5,792 bases of DNA from Planctomycetaceae bacterium UBA6894 (GTDB lineage Bacteria; Planctomycetota; Planctomycetia; Gemmatales; Gemmataceae), in contig DKBS01000210.1 of NCBI GenBank assembly GCA_002451275.1, positions 1-5,792 of the forward strand, read 5' to 3'. Each line of letters opens with the position of its first letter. The stretch's first letter is position 1. The notes under the pieces are model-generated. The model had not been told where the DNA came from and made no database searches. It saw only the letters and a program-made list of their open reading frames with translations. Below, piece by piece: positions 1 through 5,792 of the stretch. Position numbers and translations under genes: made by a program.

Positions 1-24
1 TGCCGTGCCCTGAGTCTCACGGCA
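1..24 (-). terminator. Possible terminator hairpin at the end of the ABC operon (incomplete at window edge)
   Basis: Bases 1-7 (TGCCGTG) and 18-24 (CACGGCA) are perfect inverted complements separated by 10 bases, so the leftward transcript could fold a 7-bp stem. The stem overlaps the last codons and the TGA stop (19-17) of the permease/peptidase gene. A U-tract, if present, would lie left of base 1 and cannot be seen, so intrinsic termination is only a possibility. The stem might also extend beyond the window. Confidence 0.35.
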
Positions 25-3000
25 CAGGCGCCTTGGCCAGCTTGCGGGCCATCTGCAGGACTTTCACATCCGGGTCCACAATCACCTCAGCTGGTTTGAA
101 TTCAGTGGTCAGCTTCCAGGGAACCGTTTGTCCTGGACCCACTGTCACGGTTTGTAGGGAGCCCGGTGCGCGGGGTTTTTCTCCCTCTTCGCCCATGGAA
201 TCCGGGTCATTCGTTTCGGTCGGGGGCATCGCCGCCACCTCCACCTCCACGGTGCCTGTCCCGGTGTTGGTGATCAGCCCCGTGGTGGTGTGTCGGCCGG
301 CGCCATCCGCTTCATGACGGACCTTCCCCAGGCTGAACTCGGGAAGCACCTTGCCCAGCAGCCACTGGTTCACGAAGGCGTCGAACGCCTTGGGGTCGGC
401 GGCGTGGGGCCGCAGGGCCTCCACGAGGTCCTCGATCAGCGGGAAGTCGGGGCCATCCTTGAACTTCAGGATGAACTCCCGCAGGCCTTTCAACATCCGC
501 TCGCGGCCCATCTGTTCCATCAGCATGAAGAAGACCCAGCCGCCCCGGTTGTAGACCAGTGTGGTGTCGCCTGGCCTGGAACCGTCCACCTTGTGCAGCG
601 GGCGTTCCCGGTCCGGGTTGCGCTGCTGCACATACTCCCGTTCGAATTTGGTCATCAGCGCCCGGCGGGTTTTGACTCCCCGCAGTTGCTCCACCAGCAG
701 TGCGGCCGAATAGTTGGCCATGCCTTCGGAAAGCACGTTGCCGCCAGGTCCCTTGCCCGGCGTGAGGATGTTGCCCCACCACTGGTGCGCTGACTCGTGT
801 GCCACGATAAAATCCACCGTGTCCGCCTCGCCCTTCTGGGCCTTCAGGGCCAAAAAGCCGATCGACTCGCTGAAGGTGATGTTGCCGGGGAAGCCCTGGG
901 CATAGCTCGCCAGTCCGGGAAACTCGGTCAGCCGCAGCGACTTCCACGGGTAGGGGTGGAACCATTCGCCGTAATGTTTGCGGGCGGCATCCAGGACTTC
1001 CGCCATGCGTTCGGTATGAAAAGCGTGGCTCCGGTCATGGAAAACGGTGGATTCTTTGCCCCGGGTCTCCACCAGATTCGACGGCCCACCCACAATATTG
1101 AAAAAACGGATCGGATCAGTGGTTTTCCACACCGTGGTCCTGCGGCCATCGGCGGTGGTCTGGGGGCCCGGCTCGCCGACACCGTTGACAGTCCAGTCTT
1201 CCGGGGCGCTGATGGTCATCTCCATGCTGGTTCCCCAGGCCGGCCCGAATTCGGGATCGACCCGCTGCCGGTAATGGTCGTCGGCATACTCCCGGGCTTC
1301 CGGTTGGTCCTTCTCCTCCAGGCCAACCCCGTCCATGAAGCCGACCAGTGGCATGAACGAACCATCGAAGCTGGTCAGAACCACCCCGGAAGGTAGCACA
1401 AATTGGCCCGCCCCCGTCTGGGTTTTGCCCCACCCGCTGGGAAAGGTGCCCTGCAGCTCAAAACCCACCCGGCAGGTGGCGGCGGGCGCAAGGGGCTTCG
1501 CCGGGCGCACCACCATCAGCCCCGACCGGTTCTCGATGGAGGGCCTGCCGTCGCGCTCGATCGGTTTCACCGGCTGGATCTCGGCACCATCCACCGTCCA
1601 GCTTTCCACGCGCAGGTGGGGGCGCACGGTCAGGGCAACCGCATCCATGTCCGCCTGGCTGCGGTTGCGCAATACATACTCGCCCTTCACTCGGAAGGAT
1701 CGCCTTTCCGGGTACAGGTCCACCAATGCATTCACCTTGTCCAGCGCGGCGAAGGGCGCGTTCTTCCAGGTGGAGACATTCTGCTTCCAATAGTCCTTGG
1801 CCAGGCTGACAGCGGGGCCACCCTCTGGTCCGCGCCGCATGGCGAAAAGCATGCCGCCTGCAATCAGCAGGGCAGGGACCGCCAGGCCCAGAATTGGCAA
1901 CGATGAGCGCAGGAGGCGCCAGGGGTTGAACCGGTCGGCCACGCCCCGGGCATCGTTCAAGCGTCTGGGGTAGAAGCGAAGGGCCAAGGCCACCAGCACC
2001 ACGGTGGCGCACAGGGTGAGGATGCGGTTCCAGGTAATTTCTCCCCGCGCGAAGCCGAGTCGATCAAGCTCGGACCAGCGGACCCCGCTCCACAGGTGCC
2101 ACTTGGTGGCCCAGTTCATGTACCCCCACTGGGTGGCCAGCCCGGTGGCGATCAGGGCTGCCAGACAGAGCGCGTAGGTGGCGTAGCGGTTCAGCGTGAG
2201 CGAGAAGACCACCATCACGAAGGCCGACCAGAAGAGGAGTGTGGGCGCGAGCAGCACCCCCCAGAGCAGCGTGAACACCCCGGGCTGTAAACCAAACCAG
2301 ATGCCGGTGGTGAAATACTGGTAGGCGAGCACCATCAGGGCACCCAGAAAACCGCCAAAGGCGATCACGCAGGCCAGGGCTCCGTTGGCCAGCACCTTCC
2401 CTGTGAGTATCGCGGCGGTGGGGGCGGGGGAAGAGTTGACCAGACCGGCCACGCCGTGGCGTTGCTCACGCACCAGGCTTTCCACCGAGTAGTACAGGAT
2501 CAGCAGCACCAGCAGCAGGGTCAGGGTGTTGAAGCTGCCCCCGGCAAGGGACCCAGGTGTAGCCAACAGGAAGGTGTCGAACGGCCCCTGCCGGAACAGG
2601 CCCATCGTCACCACCTGCAGGATGATGAGCGGGCCGAAAATCCAGAGGCCCGGGGAACGGATGAGGGATCGCAGTTCCAGGCCCAGGAAGGCCCGCGTTG
2701 TGGCCAGGAAACCGGGTGCCCTTTGCATACTCTCGGGCATGGCGCGCGGCGACCAGTCCTCGATGGTCTGGCGGGAGAGGTCGCTTGAGGGCAGGGTGGC
2801 CAGGTCCACCCGGGGCGATTGCCCCCGGACACTGCGGTAAACCAATGCGCCCGACAGCGGCACCAGGGCAAGCCCCAATCCCGCCATAACCACACGGCTC
2901 AAAAGCATCGGGATTTCCGGGACCGTCGAGGCTCCATTGAGATAGTCGGCCCCGCGCGGCTCTTTCAAAAAGGTGGCCAAAAACCAGCGCACACCCGCCG

Positions 3001-3673
3001 GGTCGCACCACTGCAATGCCTTGTTGATCCATTCGGGTAGCCAGGCCGGGCTGAAGTCCCACAGGAACAACGCGCCACCGATCACCAGCACCGTGGGCAC
3101 GGCGAACACCAGAACCGCCTGCCCGGTGAGTGTGCCCAAAAACAATGCCGTTCCGGCGGTGAACAGCAGCAGCGGCAGCGTGTAAAGAACCAGCGGCCGC
3201 AGGTAATGGCCCCAGGCAAACGGGCCCAACAGGTCGGTTTTGTCCCGCGGATAAAGCTCGGTGAACAGCATCTGCAGCAGCAGGTACATCCCCAGCACCG
3301 CCAACAGCGGAACCAGCGCCCCCAGAAAGCGTCCGATGGCATATTCGCCAGGGGACAGGGGCGTGGACAGCAGCACACGGTCCAGTTTCCGGTCCTCATC
3401 GTTGGCCAGCGCCAGTCCGCACTGCACGGAGGCGAAAAACGGCAGGATCAGCCCCAGAAAAATCAGGTCCTGAAAGGCCAGGCTGGTCTCCGCGTTCAGC
3501 CAGGTTTTCTTGCCGCCGATGTCGCCGCCCCCGCCCATGCCGATGGTTACATTGCCGGCCGCAAGGCCGAACAGGAGCAGGCCCAGAATAACCAGCATCA
3601 CGATGGGCAATGGTTTGCGCCAGGCGATGCGGATATCGCTAAAGGCCAGTGTCCAGATGCGCGCAAGGCTCAT
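17..3673 (-). CDS. ABC-2-type permease fused to an M1-family zinc aminopeptidase domain
   Basis: This 1218-residue membrane protein has three parts. The first permease half (about 1-285) has a hydrophobic helix at 22-40, another at 68-90, the cytoplasmic segment NDEDRKLDRVLLSTPLS (91-107) and further helices to about 210. The second half (about 325-585) repeats the plan, with helices near 342-360 and 382-397 and the matching segment VREQRHG (401-407). A last helix (about 592-611) leads into an M1-like region from about 640. HESAH (H959, E960, H963) with E983 should bind the catalytic zinc, and Y1041 in VYNRGG matches the M1 catalytic tyrosine. Bioinformatically this is the known ABC permease/M1 aminopeptidase type, in which the peptidase is expected outside the cytoplasmic membrane; the substrate is unknown. 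The ATG overlaps the ATPase stop (ATGA), and a strong Shine-Dalgarno GGGAGG (3685-3680) lies 6 bases upstream, so the genes are translationally coupled. No truncation or frameshift is visible. Confidence 0.93.
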   Translation of the reverse strand: MSLARIWTLAFSDIRIAWRKPLPIVMLVILGLLLFGLAAGNVTIGMGGGGDIGGKKTWLNAETSLAFQDLIFLGLILPFFASVQCGLALANDEDRKLDRVLLSTPLSPGEYAIGRFLGALVPLLAVLGMYLLLQMLFTELYPRDKTDLLGPFAWGHYLRPLVLYTLPLLLFTAGTALFLGTLTGQAVLVFAVPTVLVIGGALFLWDFSPAWLPEWINKALQWCDPAGVRWFLATFLKEPRGADYLNGASTVPEIPMLLSRVVMAGLGLALVPLSGALVYRSVRGQSPRVDLATLPSSDLSRQTIEDWSPRAMPESMQRAPGFLATTRAFLGLELRSLIRSPGLWIFGPLIILQVVTMGLFRQGPFDTFLLATPGSLAGGSFNTLTLLLVLLILYYSVESLVREQRHGVAGLVNSSPAPTAAILTGKVLANGALACVIAFGGFLGALMVLAYQYFTTGIWFGLQPGVFTLLWGVLLAPTLLFWSAFVMVVFSLTLNRYATYALCLAALIATGLATQWGYMNWATKWHLWSGVRWSELDRLGFARGEITWNRILTLCATVVLVALALRFYPRRLNDARGVADRFNPWRLLRSSLPILGLAVPALLIAGGMLFAMRRGPEGGPAVSLAKDYWKQNVSTWKNAPFAALDKVNALVDLYPERRSFRVKGEYVLRNRSQADMDAVALTVRPHLRVESWTVDGAEIQPVKPIERDGRPSIENRSGLMVVRPAKPLAPAATCRVGFELQGTFPSGWGKTQTGAGQFVLPSGVVLTSFDGSFMPLVGFMDGVGLEEKDQPEAREYADDHYRQRVDPEFGPAWGTSMEMTISAPEDWTVNGVGEPGPQTTADGRRTTVWKTTDPIRFFNIVGGPSNLVETRGKESTVFHDRSHAFHTERMAEVLDAARKHYGEWFHPYPWKSLRLTEFPGLASYAQGFPGNITFSESIGFLALKAQKGEADTVDFIVAHESAHQWWGNILTPGKGPGGNVLSEGMANYSAALLVEQLRGVKTRRALMTKFEREYVQQRNPDRERPLHKVDGSRPGDTTLVYNRGGWVFFMLMEQMGRERMLKGLREFILKFKDGPDFPLIEDLVEALRPHAADPKAFDAFVNQWLLGKVLPEFSLGKVRHEADGAGRHTTTGLITNTGTGTVEVEVAAMPPTETNDPDSMGEEGEKPRAPGSLQTVTVGPGQTVPWKLTTEFKPAEVIVDPDVKVLQMARKLAKAPVP

Positions 3674-4602
3674 GCCACACCTCCCGCCACCGACACGCCT
3701 TGGCCGCGCAGGGCCGGTGGCACCTCACGGGTGGGGGTGCGCATCAGCACCAGGTAGGCGTCTTCCAGCCCGGGTTGTACCGGTGTGAATCCATGAGGGG
3801 GATGACCAGTGGGCAGGCTGATGCGCACCCGGTTGGTGGTACCCTCGGCCAGCACCGAGGAGAGCACCCGCCACGAGGAGGCGAATCCTTCCATGTCGGC
3901 GGGGGACACCATGCCCTCGTAAATGGTTCCGACGATCGCCTCACGCGCCGCCCGGGGCGTGGTGTCGGCCACCACCTCGCCGCCGCGGATCACCGCCAGT
4001 CGTGGGCACAGCGTTGCCACATCCTCCACGATGTGGGTGGAGAGGATGACAATGCGTTTCGAGCCCATTTCAGCCAGCAGCCGGTAGAAGCGGTGCCGCT
4101 CCTCCGGGTCCAGCCCGGCGGTCGGCTCATCCACAATTAGCACGCGCGGGTCGCCGGCGATCGCCTGCGCCAGGCCCAGCCGTTGGCGCATGCCGCCCGA
4201 GTAGCCGGCCACCTTGCGGTTGGCGGCGTGGGCGAGGTTGACCCGTTCCAGCAGTTCCCTGGCAACCTGGCGTCGGCCGCGCGGGCCGGTGATTCCCTTC
4301 AGTTTCAACAGCAGCTCCAGCATGGCCAGCCCGGAGAGATCGGGGTGAAAGCCGAAGTCCTGGGGCAGGTAACCCAGGCGCTGGTGCATGTACCGTGGGT
4401 TCTGGACGATGTCGTGCCCATCCAGCACCACCTGGCCGGCGGTGGGCTCGATCAGACCGGCCACCACCTGCATGAAGGTGCTCTTGCCGGCGCCGTTGGG
4501 CCCCAGCAAGCCGAACAGGCCCTCCCCCAATTCAAGGTCCACCCCGCGCAAAGCGGCGACCGGGCCGGGGTGGATCTTGACCAGACCACGAATGCTCAGC
4601 AT
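3670..4602 (-). CDS. ABC transporter ATP-binding protein, partner of the permease/M1 fusion
   Basis: This 310-residue cytoplasmic ATPase should bind and hydrolyse ATP to drive the permease encoded by the next gene. All nucleotide-binding motifs are present: Walker A GPNGAGKST (34-42), Q-loop Q81 in YLPQDFG, signature YSGGMRQ (134-140), Walker B LIVDEP (155-160) with catalytic E159, D-loop GLD (163-165) and H190 of the H-loop. The signature begins YSGGM instead of LSGGQ, as is common in ABC-2-type systems. The expected aromatic A-loop residue is not obvious in KIHPGPVAAL (9-18). Residues from about 196 on form a C-terminal extension ending in VSVAGGVA, with no motif I recognise. The start is ATG 4602, with a weak GGGA (4614-4611) 8 bases upstream. 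It is the first gene of the leftward operon and overlaps the permease gene by 4 bases. The transported substrate cannot be read from the sequence. Confidence 0.95.
   Translation of the reverse strand: MLSIRGLVKIHPGPVAALRGVDLELGEGLFGLLGPNGAGKSTFMQVVAGLIEPTAGQVVLDGHDIVQNPRYMHQRLGYLPQDFGFHPDLSGLAMLELLLKLKGITGPRGRRQVARELLERVNLAHAANRKVAGYSGGMRQRLGLAQAIAGDPRVLIVDEPTAGLDPEERHRFYRLLAEMGSKRIVILSTHIVEDVATLCPRLAVIRGGEVVADTTPRAAREAIVGTIYEGMVSPADMEGFASSWRVLSSVLAEGTTNRVRISLPTGHPPHGFTPVQPGLEDAYLVLMRTPTREVPPALRGQGVSVAGGVA
3680..3685 (-). promoter_or_regulatory. Shine-Dalgarno of the permease/peptidase gene
   Basis: GGGAGG on the minus strand lies within the last codons of the ATPase gene, 6 bases before the ATG at 3673-3671. 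Together with the ATGA overlap it supports the chosen permease start and coupled translation. Confidence 0.7.
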
Positions 4603-4679
4603 GACTGGATTCCCATAGTTGGAAAACCGGATGAGGCCACTTATCTATGATGCCAGAGACAGGATTCAGGAATTAACCG

Positions 4680-4689
4680 TTCAATTGAA
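4680..4689. repeat. Perfect 10-bp palindrome TTCAATTGAA, candidate operator
   Basis: TTCAATTGAA equals its own reverse complement. It contains the same TTGAA core as the longer elements to its right. It lies immediately left of the overlapping TATAAT hexamers, where a bound dimer could affect transcription in either direction. Function is inferred from position and symmetry; in AT-rich DNA a short palindrome can arise by chance. Confidence 0.4.
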
Positions 4690-4696
4690 TTATAAT
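4689..4696. promoter_or_regulatory. Overlapping -10 hexamers on both strands
   Basis: The bases ATTATAAT contain TATAAT on the plus strand (4691-4696) and TATAAT on the minus strand (4694-4689), both perfect matches to the sigma-70 -10 consensus. A rightward transcript would begin near 4703 and a leftward one near 4682, giving leaders of about 50 and 80 bases. No good -35 hexamer is found at 15-19 bases on either side, so the call is tentative. If both are used, polymerases reading left and right would exclude each other. Confidence 0.35.
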
Positions 4697-4742
4697 AATT
4701 TGAATTATCAAAACCATTCAATTTCCTTAGGATAATTTGAAT
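4697..4742. repeat. Triple alternating 9-bp repeat, candidate regulator binding array
   Basis: AATTTGAAT occurs at 4697-4705 and again at 4734-4742, with ATTCAATTT at 4716-4724 between them. The middle copy matches the reverse complement of the outer copies at 8 of 9 bases, so it can pair as a dyad with either neighbour. The outer copies are part of an 11-base direct repeat ATAATTTGAAT (4695-4705 and 4732-4742). The last copy ends one base before the regulator's Shine-Dalgarno, so binding there could repress the regulator itself. The likely ligand is the adjacent winged-helix protein; this is inference. Confidence 0.5.
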
Positions 4743-4743
4743 G

Positions 4744-4750
4744 AAGGAGG
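4744..4750 (+). promoter_or_regulatory. Shine-Dalgarno AAGGAGG deciding the regulator start
   Basis: A full AAGGAGG lies 4 bases before ATG 4755. It selects that ATG over the in-frame TTG at 4737, which has no such site and would place the Shine-Dalgarno inside the coding region. The ATG at 4741 is in another frame. Confidence 0.8.
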
Positions 4751-4754
4751 ACGC

Positions 4755-5354
4755 ATGGCTGAGCCGCGTGAAAAAATCTGCGTCATCCGTACCGCCGGCC
4801 AGTTCGATGCCATCTGCTCCCCGGTGCGTGCCGCCATCCTGGAGACGCTGCTCGCCTTCGGTCCCATGCCGGTGCGGGAGGTGGCGGCCAAGATCGGCAA
4901 GGCGGTCAACCTGACCCACCATCATGTCGGCCTGCTAGTGCGGGCAGGTTTGGTTGCGGAACTAGGGAAGGTCAAGCGTGGAAGGCATATGGAAAGGGTG
5001 TTCCACCTGCCCTTCGACGATTTCCGCTTTGATTTCGATACCAATCCAAAGGTGGCGGCCAAGGGAATGGCGAGGGTGGCAAAAACCTTTGGCCGTTTCA
5101 GCGAGCGGATGTTAGTCCGTTCGCTGCAGGGCGGATTGACGGAACTGATGAAGGAGTTTGCCACCTTCCGCTGCGAGACGGCGCACCTCCCACGCGAATC
5201 CGTGCTCCAGATTCGCCAGCACCTGCAAGCCATCCGTGGAATTTTCGAAGCTGGAAGAGCTGCATCCGAGTGCAAGGCGAGCAGGGATTCCTTTCAGATC
5301 TATTGGGCTTTTTATCCTCTGGGTGGGAAGAAGAAGTATATTTCCGCCAAATAA
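4755..5354 (+). CDS. Winged-helix transcriptional regulator, ArsR-like
   Basis: The product is a 199-residue cytoplasmic DNA-binding protein. Its N-terminal domain fits an ArsR-like winged helix: PVRAAILETL (23-32), VREVAAKIG (40-48), the putative recognition helix NLTHHHVGLLVRAGLV (52-67) and a basic wing with RGRHMERVFHL (75-85). The C-terminal half (about 95-175) looks helical, suited to dimerisation or signal sensing. It ends in a short beta-like segment FQIYWAFYPL (180-189) and a lysine-rich tail. Cysteines at 9 and 21 do not form the classical ArsR metal motif, so I cannot name a ligand. The start ATG 4755 has AAGGAGG 4 bases upstream. It is divergent from the ABC operon across 152 bases of repeat-rich DNA, so it probably controls that operon and itself. 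No gene name is justified. Confidence 0.87.
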   Translation: MAEPREKICVIRTAGQFDAICSPVRAAILETLLAFGPMPVREVAAKIGKAVNLTHHHVGLLVRAGLVAELGKVKRGRHMERVFHLPFDDFRFDFDTNPKVAAKGMARVAKTFGRFSERMLVRSLQGGLTELMKEFATFRCETAHLPRESVLQIRQHLQAIRGIFEAGRAASECKASRDSFQIYWAFYPLGGKKKYISAK

Positions 5355-5396
5355 ATAAGGGAACAAAACCGCGTTCAATGCCTCTGGGGGTTGCAA

Positions 5397-5792
5397 ATGA
5401 TTGAGCAGCGTCAGGATAAATCCGACCCTCCGACTAAGGAAGATGGCAGACACTCGGTTGATATGGTCCGGGCCAATTTGTTGGGTGTTGGCTTGGCGAT
5501 ATTGCCTGTTTTGGTTTTGGTTTTTTTGCATGGATTGGTGCACGGATGGTCAAGTGTGGGTCAAGCTTTTGACGATTTTTGCGGCAACTTATTTCTGTTT
5601 TTGCCAGCAATGTTGGCTGGTATATTTTCCATGAATCCATCCATGCCTTAGCTTGGGGGATATTCAGCGGCAGGGGTCTACGATCTGTCCGCATGGGTTT
5701 CCAGTGGAAAACCATGACCCCCTTTGCACAATGCCTTGTCCCCCTCACTGCCAGATCTTATCTCCTTGGGGTGGTGATGCCAGGCTTTTTGC
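5397..5792 (+). pseudogene. DUF3267-like putative membrane zinc peptidase, frameshifted and cut by the window end
   Basis: The first frame runs from ATG 5397 for 84 codons to TAG 5649-5651 and encodes hydrophobic helices at about 27-45 and 61-77. From 5630 a different frame reads HESIHALAWGIFSG, then GFQWKTMTPFAQCLVPL, then VVMPGF, and stays open to the window end. An HExxH within a membrane segment, a later TPxAxC-like stretch and a following PG fit my recollection of DUF3267 putative zincins. One extra T in the run 5625-5628 would join the halves as GIFFHESIH, so a single-base deletion is the simplest explanation; it could be a real mutation or a sequencing error. A GGGGG run (5386-5390) lies 6 bases before the ATG. 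The gene follows the regulator by 42 bases on the same strand, so co-transcription is plausible. About 43% G+C at 5461-5640 contrasts with the ABC genes. The 3' end is missing, so overall intactness is unknown. Confidence 0.7.

Larger units (their letters stand above)
4603..4754. promoter_or_regulatory. Divergent control region between the ABC operon and the regulator gene
   Basis: These 152 bases separate the ATPase start (read left) from the regulator start (read right). No gene is supported inside. The half next to the regulator is sharply AT-rich (48 of 60 bases at 4681-4740) and carries the palindrome, repeats and TATAAT hexamers listed separately. The half next to the ATPase (4603-4660) would be its 5' leader; I see only the weak GGGA at 4614-4611 there. 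The layout is the usual one for a regulator that controls a divergent neighbour and itself, but no binding has been shown. Confidence 0.75.

Noticed and set aside
290..793. Long open frame on the plus strand opposite the M1 domain
   Set aside because: It lies antisense to a gene with clear zinc motifs, has no recognisable domain and is explained by high G+C suppressing stops. The same applies to 1403-1906, 3206-3757 and 3649-4140.
312..965. Minus-strand 217-codon frame inside the permease/peptidase gene
   Set aside because: It overlaps the M1 coding sequence in another frame, is rich in Gly, Pro and Arg as expected of a shifted GC-rich frame, and shows no motif.
4183..4650. Plus-strand 155-codon frame opposite the ATPase gene
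   Set aside because: It covers the complement of the ATPase signature, Q-loop and Walker A, and its low-complexity composition fits a shadow frame.
4737..4754. TTG start adding six residues to the regulator
   Set aside because: The strong AAGGAGG at 4744-4750 would fall inside the coding region; ATG 4755 is correctly placed behind it.
4641..4925. Minus-strand 94-codon frame across the control region and regulator
   Set aside because: It is antisense to the regulator's helix-turn-helix, has no support as a protein and would need to be translated through the promoter region.
5112..5543. Minus-strand 143-codon frame crossing from the regulator into the downstream gene
   Set aside because: It spans two plus-strand genes and the space between them, with no domain or good ribosome site.
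5625..5630. Programmed -1 frameshift in the DUF3267-like gene
   Set aside because: The bases A TTT TCC do not make an X XXY YYZ slippery site (Ser codon TCC would re-pair poorly on TTC), and I saw no obvious stimulatory hairpin, so an indel is simpler.
1..5792. tRNA, rRNA, CRISPR array, insertion sequence or phage attachment site
   Set aside because: No cloverleaf, regularly spaced repeats, transposase motif or terminal inverted repeats were seen on reading both strands.

Overview
The window comes from a bacterium with GC-rich coding DNA (a sampled stretch of the ABC genes is about 68% G+C). The phylum cannot be settled from the sequence. The fused permease/peptidase architecture is one I associate with several groups of diderm bacteria, which is a family-level expectation and not a measurement.

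Positions 1-4602 hold a two-gene operon read leftward. It consists of an ABC transporter ATPase (4602 to 3670) and, overlapping it by 4 bases (ATGA), a 1218-residue protein (3673 to 17). That protein joins two ABC-2-type permease halves to a C-terminal M1-type zinc aminopeptidase domain. A short inverted repeat straddles the last stop codon at the left edge.

Positions 4603-4754 form a divergent, very AT-rich control region: 48 of the 60 bases at 4681-4740 are A or T. It contains a palindrome, three alternating copies of a 9-base AATTTGAAT/ATTCAATTT element, and TATAAT hexamers on both strands that overlap each other. The third copy ends one base before the Shine-Dalgarno of the rightward gene.

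Positions 4755-5354 encode a 199-residue winged-helix regulator of ArsR-like type, read rightward. It is the obvious candidate to bind the repeats and control both itself and the ABC operon.

Positions 5397-5792 hold a gene that appears whole only if a frameshift is allowed. An 84-codon frame with two membrane segments stops at 5649-5651. Its homology continues in another frame from 5630 with HESIH and a run open to the window end. I read it as a DUF3267-like putative membrane zinc peptidase (putative zincin) broken by a one-base indel at the T run 5625-5628, and also cut by the window edge. Its composition is much less GC-rich (about 43% at 5461-5640).

Working model (inference): the regulator senses a signal and controls an ABC system whose permease carries an extracytoplasmic peptidase domain. 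The downstream membrane peptidase gene may once have been co-expressed with the regulator.
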